The notes beneath the pieces are model-generated. The model was not told where the DNA came from, made no database searches, and saw only the letters and a program-made list of their open reading frames with translations. The position numbers and the translations under genes were made by a program. Shown here one piece after another: positions 16,640 to 22,500 of a stretch of DNA of 22,500 nucleotides. How positions within the stretch are numbered: position 1 is the first letter of the stretch; each line of letters opens with the position of its first letter. This DNA comes from Monoplex corrugatus (Eukaryota > Mollusca > Gastropoda > Littorinimorpha > Ranellidae): NCBI GenBank assembly GCA_030674185.1, contig CM060312.1, forward strand, positions 30,434,835 to 30,457,334, written 5' to 3'.

Positions 16640-16940
16640 TGTTACAGTTGTGGATTGAGGATCTGATGTCTGGCAGCCCGCAACACAAAAATTGGCCTCT
16701 TCATGCCAGTCTTAATTAATGCTTCAATCATTCTGGTCGTATCAGCTTAGTGTACTGTGTTTCTTCCCAACCCTCCTCATTTCAACACTTTGCCAGTGCA
16801 TAGGGTTTTGCGCAGGCACAAACAAAAAATCTGTCAGATAAATACTAACACATTGGGGTGGAGCGCGTATGCAACAGTCTGAGTGCCACGCATCCCTCTT
16901 GAACAAACTCCAAACTTCATATCTGCCGTTGCTAAAGTCC
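16640..16940 (+). mobile_element. tRNA-derived SINE, family S, forward copy
   Basis: GTGGATTGAGGATCTGATGT, then CAGCCCGCAACACAAAAATT (16675), CTTAATTAATGCTTCAATCA (16712), CAGCTTAGTGTACTGTGTTT (16743), GTGCATAGGGTTTTGCGCAG (16796), GCAACAGTCTGAGTGCCACG (16870) and AACAAACTCCAAACTTC (16902). These are in the same order and spacing as 2457-2765. The tRNA-like head is poorly preserved. No simple-repeat insertion is present, which makes this a useful reference for the interrupted copies. Confidence 0.82.
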
Positions 16941-17343
16941 AACTGACTAAGCTACAACAAAACAAAACGTAAGACTGATAAATGATAATATAATATAAAA
17001 CATTGACATAACACAAGAGACAGGAAGGGAAGTCCTTAGTGTGGAGTACGGTGGACGTACTGATGATATGTGTGACGGGCGGTCAAAGCCTGCTTGGCAC
17101 AGAAGTCCACTTCCTGCTTTCCATTCTGACTGTATAAGTTGCGGTCTGGGAATGGAAAAAAAAATATTAGTACGTGTGGCCTGCAGTCCACCTGGCTCTG
17201 AATTGGCATCTGCCTATGAGCAGGGTAGAGGAAAATAAAGCAGTGAGGGAGAGGCGACGGAAACTGCCCTCACAATGCTAGCACCGAGAAAAACGTATCG
17301 CTACCGACCTCAGAGTTGTGGGAACACTACTCTTTGATGCATC
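16941..17343. other. Unique sequence, nothing recognised
   Basis: Mixed sequence, AT-rich at first. Short ORFs only; no splice-supported exon or repeat family identified. Confidence 0.42.
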
Positions 17344-17535
17344 TGCAATTTGCTTGCTTGCTTGCTAGCTTGCTTGGCTGCTTGGTTAGGTGGTTGATTG
17401 GTTGCTTGCTTGCTTGGATGCTTGCTTGCTTGGCTGGTTAGCTGATAGGGGTTGATTGATTGATTTGATTGATTGGACTGATTGAGCGATCAATCGATGA
17501 CTGACTTATTGCTTGCTTGCTTGCTTGCTTGCTTA
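17344..17535. repeat. TTGC/TTGG/TTGA tetranucleotide region
   Basis: TTGC runs at 17350-17380, 17402-17432 and 17510-17535, with TTGG and TTGA/TGAT variants between. Compare the similar region at 8435-8605. Confidence 0.9.
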
Positions 17536-17574
17536 ATTGTTTACAGACTGAACTTGTTGCTGTTATTGTTGTCC

Positions 17575-17648
17575 AATATATTCCTACAGCGACACTAGAG
17601 ATTCGAACGCATACCCTGCACGCTAACGGTCCTACGTAATGCACAGCA
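17575..17648 (-). mobile_element. tRNA-like SINE head
   Basis: The minus strand reads TACGTAGGACCGTTAGCGTG and then GCGTTCGAATCTC (B box; plus-strand GAGATTCGAACGC at 17598-17610), a good match to the pol III internal promoter. I could not fold a full cloverleaf, so it is more likely a SINE head than a functional tRNA gene. Confidence 0.5.
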
Positions 17649-17671
17649 CATACAGCTCTTCTCTCTCTGTG

Positions 17672-17830
17672 GCGTGACGGAGTGCCAGGTTTATGCCCTC
17701 ACTCAGCTTACGTTGGATACGACTTTCTTGCAGGCGATGCCCAGGCTGTTAATGCCCGTGCCCCATCGAGACACGGAAACAAGCGTGGAATTCCCCAGTG
17801 TGAAATACGCTGACCGTAATGGCAATGTCT
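17672..17830 (+). repeat. Dispersed repeat Y, copy 2
   Basis: Aligns with 14385-14522 over GTGCCAGGTTTATGCCCTCA, CTTGCAGGCGATGCCCAGGC, GACACGGAAACAAGCG and the CCCCAGTGTGAAATACGC end. The open frame here (from 17674) continues into CT/GT tracts and is not supported as a gene because the other copy lacks the frame. Confidence 0.6.
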
Positions 17831-17834
17831 GTGG

Positions 17835-17976
17835 AGACACCTCTCTCTTTCTCTCTCTTCGTGTCTTCGTTTGGTTCTATCTGTCTCGTGTCTCTATGCT
17901 CTCTCGTATCTCTCTCTCTCTCTCTCTCCTCCTCTCTCTCTCTCTCTCTCTCCCTCTCTCTCTCTGTGTTGTGTGT

Positions 17977-18024
<48 letters not shown>

Positions 18025-18122
18025 TGTGTGTGTGTTGTTGAGTGTGTTGTTGTGTGTGTGTTTGTATGTGGTGTGTGTGTTGTTTGTTGTTTGTGTATGT
18101 GTGTTTTTAAGTGTAAGAGTGT

Positions 18123-18170
<48 letters not shown>

Positions 18171-18292
18171 TGTGTGTGTGTGTGTGTGTGTGGTGTTGGT
18201 GTGTCTGGTGTGTGTGTGTGTGTGTTTTGTATGTGTGTGTGTGTGTTTGTGTTGTGTATGTGTATGTGTGTATTGAGTGTATGTGTGTGTGT

Positions 18293-18356
<64 letters not shown>

Positions 18357-18362
18357 CCCCCG
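17835..18362. repeat. Alternating (CT)n and (GT)n arrays
   Basis: CT to about 17965, GT/GTTT to about 18122, CT 18126-18166, GT 18167-18292, CT 18294-18353, then a C run of nine (18353-18361). The very long ORFs on both strands are translations of dinucleotides. Confidence 0.96.
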
Positions 18363-18547
18363 GTCTCTCTGTGTGTGGTGCGCACGGGGCCTTGAAAATA
18401 ACACGCGCTCCACCGATGTAAGAAGTACAAAGTAAGTACATTTCAGTTCAGTTCAGTTCATTTGATTCATCTTATAAGCATGTGCTTTATATAGTTGTGA
18501 CTGGTAATGTGGTAGCGGTTGTATCTGATTTCTCTTTCTGTCACGAT

Positions 18548-18679
18548 AACGTACTTCGAACTGAATTCAGTATCTAGACACACGAAATTTCCTAGCAACA
18601 TTTCCGCTCATCCTTTCCTCCCTCTTCCTCTCTAACGTACTTTGAACTGAACTGAGTATCTAGACACAACAATTTCTAA

Positions 18680-18682
<3 letters not shown>
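18548..18682. repeat. 86-bp direct duplication
   Basis: AACGTACTTCGAACTGAATT, then CAGTATCTAGACACACGAAATTT, at 18548 is repeated as AACGTACTTTGAACTGAACT, then GAGTATCTAGACACAACAATTT, at 18634. The copies have diverged at several positions. Confidence 0.85.
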
Positions 18683-18756
<74 letters not shown>

Positions 18757-18757
18757 C
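18683..18757. repeat. (CT)n
   Basis: CT tract with one CCT interruption near 18719, following the second copy of the 86-bp repeat. Confidence 0.95.
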
Positions 18758-18762
18758 TTTCT

Positions 18763-18992
18763 GTATGGGGGTTTATGATTTAACAATAAATAAGAGATAG
18801 AACAAAACTGCAAAAAAACGTGTGCATTTTGTAATCTTTCGTATGGGGGTAAATAAACTAACTTTAAATAAGAGATGGAGCAAAGTTATAAAAACGTGTG
18901 CATTTTCTGAATTCCGTATGAGGGTAAATAATTTACTATAAATAAGAGATAGAACAAAGTTATCAAAAACGTGTGTATTTTCTGATAAAACA
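18763..18992. repeat. Three tandem copies of a 75-78 bp unit
   Basis: Units start GTATGGGGGT (18763), GTATGGGGGT (18841) and GTATGAGGGT (18916). Each contains TAAATAAGAGATAGAACAAA and AACGTGTGCATTTT. AT-rich; the minus-strand ORF here shows a 25-residue repeat for that reason. Confidence 0.92.
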
Positions 18993-19189
18993 ATTGAACA
19001 ATTCATCATGTTCAATGCGCTTAGGGTTCTTCATAACATCACTATGATCATTAGGACATCCCCATTTCAAAATATTGCCAGCGCGCAGGGCTTGTGCAAG
19101 CTCATGAGCGACTATGGAATTTCTGTGTCGAGGAATTATATATATATAGTATCAGAAGCAGAACAGAGGGGTCAAGTACGGGTGTGCAT

Positions 19190-20412
19190 TCAGAAGTGGA
19201 TAGATAGAAGTTGCAACACCAATAATACACTTGTAGCAGAACGTATTGATTTTGCATGAGATTCTTAGAGTAACAGGCAACCAGTGGAGGAACTGAAGCA
19301 AGGAAGTAACAGAACTGTATTCCTTTACAAAGGAAAGGACAAGATGGGCCGCAGAATACTGGATACGCAGAAGCCAAGTGACAGAGTATTTAGACTGACA
19401 TGTTTGGCTAATGAATTTCTGCATAGAGTTTAGGATCATGAGGATCATGGTTTTGACTGAATCAGAAAGTACAATAGTTTTGTAAGCTAGCAGGATAGAA
19501 CAAACTGCTGCAGTAAAAATGTGTGCCCGGTGCCAGTGAGCATTACCTTCTGTCGTATTACCATTCACTTGCAACCTATATCTTTCAGTTCTGAATTCCA
19601 AGCACAGAAACAAAATGCAACTGAACGGCAACAACACGATATCAATCGCTCCAACGAAAATGTCACTGAATCCATCGGTACAGAAAGGCACCGGAACAGC
19701 ACCAATTGTACTGCGTTACCGATGTTGTACCTTTTTACTGGACACTGGAGTGATTCTGCCTTTGCCGTAGAGATTCCACAAAAAAATGTGTGAGTGTAGC
19801 GCCCGCTATTCCCGCCAACTGGACATGCTGCACTGTATTGTAGGAAATTCACTTCTATAAGATGCCAACGTGTCAAGATAAACGCGACCACTGTGCGCCG
19901 GAAAATTGCCGATTGCATCGTATAGATGGATTTAAACATTGCTACTGCTGCACCGCATGTTTCCTGCCACTGCCGTTTCGCTGTCGTTCCGAGACTGTAC
20001 TTATGGACTTCCAGCTTCAGACAGAAGAGCTGAAAGGTTTTCAGGAGATGCACCGCTGTAGAAATGAGGTCATCAGCATAAAAACGACAACTTTATTTTG
20101 TACTGACAAATGAGGTATAATAGAGTGGAAAGAGGACTGGCCGACGAAGTACAGAACATTGAAGGACCCCATCCATAATTTGAAATGACAGGGACTTGGA
20201 CTCATTTGCCATAACTGACTGAAAGCGGCCAGACAGGTATGACAGAGACCAAGAATATATATGATCAACGTAATGGCAGTATCCCACAAAACAATATACA
20301 CGCAAGTCGCCGATGTGATATATGGCGAACGTGATGGAGGCTGAGTCTTTAATGGCCATAGCCAATCTTGTGTAGCACTGTGACCTCTTGGTCCTCTCAC
20401 AGGAACTGGTGC
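19190..20412 (-). mobile_element. Decayed LINE ORF2: reverse transcriptase and C-terminal region
   Basis: In the minus strand, SYLSGRFQSVMANESKS (about 20190-20240), GVLQCSVLRRPVLFPLYYTS (about 20115-20175), a stop, then RFYADDLIS (about 20065-20090) follow the order of non-LTR reverse transcriptase motifs, with YADD as the catalytic box. Farther down, VLSDSVKTMILMILNSMQKF (about 19420-19480) and RIQYSAAHLVLSF followed by FLHWLPVTLRISCKINTFCY (about 19240-19375) match the usual post-RT segment of CR1/Jockey/L2-type ORF2 proteins, with the normal intervening sequence missing. Between about 19500 and 20050 the coding signal is lost and may include an insertion. Multiple stops and frame changes make it inactive. 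Confidence 0.75.
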
Positions 20413-20506
20413 TACCCACCTTTTGTTGCTGATTTATGCTTCGCTGCTGTTACTGCCAATTTTCGTCTTGCCTCTAATAGTATTCTCTTTGTCCCTGGGG
20501 GTTGCT

Positions 20507-20516
20507 CTCTCTCTCA

Positions 20517-20547
<31 letters not shown>

Positions 20548-20628
20548 CACACACACACACACACACTCTCTCTCTCTCTCTCTCTCACATACACTCACTC
20601 CTCAGTGTGTATATATATGTGTGTGTGT

Positions 20629-20698
<70 letters not shown>

Positions 20699-20753
20699 AT
20701 TTATCTCACATACATTCACTCACTCCTCAGTGTATATATATATGTGTGTGTGT

Positions 20754-20790
<37 letters not shown>

Positions 20791-20800
20791 TCTGTGTATG

Positions 20801-20831
<31 letters not shown>

Positions 20832-20897
20832 ATCCCCCCTCTCTCTCCTCTGTGTGTGCGTATATGTGTGTGTGTATATGTGTGTGTATGTGTGTGT

Positions 20898-20951
<54 letters not shown>
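20507..20951. repeat. CT/CA/GTAT compound arrays with a higher-order period of about 125 bp
   Basis: CT, CA and CT blocks lead to CCTCAGTGTGTATATATATG at 20600. The same arrangement recurs at 20725 (CCTCAGTGTATATATATATG), each followed by GTGTGTGTGTATCCTCTCTC. Two looser versions occur near 20795 and 20845. A pure CT run closes the array (about 20900-20950). Long ORFs here are artefacts. Confidence 0.93.
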
Positions 20952-21284
20952 TTTTTTCCCCTACATATACTACATGTGCTGACATTAGACAAAATAATAC
21001 TGTTGATTTCACAAAGACTTCTATTCCACAATGTACGATCGTATTCGTTATGGCATGACCTTGATTTATGCAAATCAAGACAACTGGCAATATGTTCCTA
21101 CTATAACTTAGAATTTCGAAAGCTGTCTATTGACTGTAACTACAAAACATGAAAAAAAAACTGATGGTTTGATGGTGCATTGGAAGGCTATGAAGCCTTA
21201 TTGTGAACCCCACCCCGCTCCTCCTCCCCCATTATTTGCATAAGGCTATGGTCTTCACAATACAGTCAGTGTCAATGTCAGTGT
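20952..21284. other. Unique sequence, nothing recognised
   Basis: No tandem repeat and no supported exon. Confidence 0.42.
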
Positions 21285-21330
21285 CAGTCTCTCTCTCTCT
21301 CTCTCTCCTTCTCTCTCTCTCTTTCTCTCT
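21285..21330. repeat. (CT)n preceded by TGTCAG repeats
   Basis: GTCAGTGTCAATGTCAGTGT at 21266 leads into an interrupted CT tract to about 21330. Confidence 0.85.
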
Positions 21331-21344
21331 ATTTTCCCCAATGA

Positions 21345-21525
21345 TTTCGGCCCCATTAGCACAGTTGGTTCTGTAATAATGGCATGGTCGTGCGTTCAAC
21401 CGTCAAGCGGCCCAGAGTTTTCCGTAATGCTGATAGCTTTGGGTGGAGTGCTTAAGAAACAGTCTCAGTGCATGGAATTTCTCTAGAGGAAACTCCAGAC
21501 TCCAGGTCCTCCGTTCTTCATGATC
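21345..21525 (+). mobile_element. Short tRNA-derived SINE with the family S tail
   Basis: The head ATTAGCACAGTTGGTTCTGT (A box, about 21355) and GTGCGTTCAACCGTC (B box, about 21390) is well formed. The following GGTGGAGTGCTTAAGAAACA (21440), then GTCTCAGTGCATGGAATTT and AGGAAACTCCAGACTCC, matches the family S tail (compare GGAGCGCGTATGCAACAGTC and CAAACTCCAAACTT at 16858-16918). The S body is missing, so this is either an internal deletion or a head-tail recombinant. It ends just before the 38-bp minisatellite. Confidence 0.68.
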
Positions 21526-21544
21526 ATATAACCTACGTGACTGA

Positions 21545-22500
21545 GATGCTGTACTGTGAAGACGTCCACTGGATGTGGATAGGATGCTGTACTGTGAAGA
21601 TATCCACTGGATGTGGATAGGATGCTGTACTGTGAAGACGTCCACTGGATGTGGATAGGATGCTGTACTGTGAAGATATCCACTGGATGTGATAGGATGC
21701 TGTACTGTGAAGACGTCCACTGGATGTGGATAGGATGCTGTACTGTGAAGATATCCACTGATGTGGATAGGATGCTGTACTGTGAAGACGTCCACTGGAT
21801 GTGGATAGGATGCTGTACTGTGAAGACGTCCACTGGATGTGGATAGGATGCTGTACTGTGAAGATATCCACTGGATGTGGATAGGATGCTGTACTGTGAA
21901 GATATCCACTGGATGTGGATAGGATGCTGTACTGTGAAGACGTCCACTGGATGTGGATAGGATGCTGTACTGTGAAGATCCACTGGATGTGGATAGGATG
22001 CTGTACTGTGAAGACGTCCACTGGATGTGGATGGATGCTGTACTGTGAAGATATCCACTGGATGTGGATAGGATGCTGTACTGTGAAGACGTCCACTGGA
22101 TGTGGATAGGATGCTGTACTGTGAAGACGTCCACTGGATGTGGATAGGATGCTGTACTGTGAAGATATCCACTGGATGTGGATAGGATGCTGTACTGTGA
22201 AGATATCCACTGGATGTGGATAGGATGCTGTACTGTGAAGACGTCCACTGGATGTGGATAGGATGCTGTACTGTGAAGATATCCACTGGATGTGGATAGG
22301 ATGCTGTACTGTGAAGATATCCACTGGTGTGGATAGGATGCTGTACTGTGAAGATATCCACTGGTTGTGGATAGGATGCTGTACTGTCAAAGATATCCAC
22401 TGGATGTGGATAGGATGCTGTACTGTGAAGATATCCACTGGATGTGGATAGGATGCTGTACTGTGAAGATATCCACTGGATGTGGATAGGATGCTGTACT
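21545..22500. repeat. 38-bp minisatellite, about 25 copies, running off the window
   Basis: The unit is GGATGCTGTACTGTGAAGAT followed by ATCCACTGGATGTGGATA (starts 21545 and 21583). Two variants alternate: GAAGATATCCAC (A) and GAAGACGTCCAC (B). Isolated one- or two-base deletions occur near 21692, 21760, 21979, 22032 and 22327, with an insertion near 22389. Each full A unit carries a 7-bp stem, TATCCAC-TGGAT-GTGGATA. Minus-strand ORFs of about 300 residues come from the 38-bp period cycling through three frames and are not considered genes. Confidence 0.97.

Noticed and set aside
17674..18276. 200-residue plus-strand ORF starting with non-repetitive sequence
   Set aside because: The first 50 residues fall in dispersed repeat Y, whose other copy at 14385 does not keep the frame. 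The rest is CT/GT repeat.
19005..19115. Another family S SINE fragment (CCCATTTCAAAATATTGCCA, then GCGCGCAGGGCTTGTGC)
   Set aside because: It resembles the CATTTCAACACTTTGCCAGT and GCATAGGGTTTTGCGC segment, but the match is short and the flanks do not continue it, so I did not list it as a feature.
19862..20113. Cysteine-rich plus-strand ORF (83 residues) that might be read as a zinc-binding or secreted peptide
   Set aside because: It lies antisense to the reverse transcriptase-containing LINE remnant and overlaps its YADD region; the cysteines show no known spacing.
21403..22438. Three overlapping minus-strand ORFs of about 300 residues with HPIHIQWTSSQYSIL-type repeats
   Set aside because: The 38-bp unit has no stop on that strand and cycles through all frames, so all three frames are open. 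One-base deletions are tolerated, which argues against coding selection.

Overview
This is eukaryotic, non-coding-dominated DNA. The evidence is a single spliced exon, tRNA-derived SINEs, decayed LINEs, TTAA-flanked inverted-repeat elements, and a very high load of micro- and minisatellites. The mix of GA, CA, GACA, GGAT and TTGC tracts with this style of SINE and LINE suggests a marine mollusc, most likely a gastropod. That placement is inference from general familiarity, not from a search. No bacterial-style gene, operon, CRISPR array, rRNA or intact tRNA gene is visible, and nearly every long ORF is the translation of a tandem repeat.

Layout. 0-2.1 kb: a trinucleotide tract, then two large minisatellites with 29-bp and 35-bp periods separated by a GC-rich spacer. 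2.3-6.4 kb: a CTT tract beside a SINE, a 0.8-kb inverted-repeat element swollen by a 44-bp tandem repeat, a small relative of that element, two reverse-strand SINE copies, and GA and CA tracts. 6.5-8.8 kb: a patchwork of a LINE 3' end, a SINE body fragment, a second small inverted-repeat element and three copies of another dispersed repeat. 9.2-11.1 kb: TG and GGAT arrays, then two head-to-tail reverse-strand SINEs, one of them split by a 0.3-kb TTG tract. 11.2-13.5 kb: palindromic repeats, then GA, CA and GACA tracts.

13,600-13,796 on the minus strand is the only convincing piece of a host gene: a 197-bp internal exon with canonical splice sites on both sides. Much of the surrounding sequence is therefore probably intron or flank of one minus-strand gene. 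14.1-17.9 kb holds SINE heads and bodies, a LINE RNase H remnant on the minus strand, and one forward SINE. 17.9-21.3 kb holds CT/GT arrays, several short tandem duplications and a decayed minus-strand LINE with a readable YADD reverse transcriptase motif. 21.5 kb to the window end is a 38-bp minisatellite that runs off the edge and has an 8-unit higher-order structure.

There is no gene system here in the sense of cooperating proteins. The main story is repeat biology. A TTAA-flanked (piggyBac-like) non-autonomous element is present with about 1, 2 and 16 copies of the same 44-bp internal unit. A tRNA-derived SINE family carries different simple repeats expanded at different points of its body.
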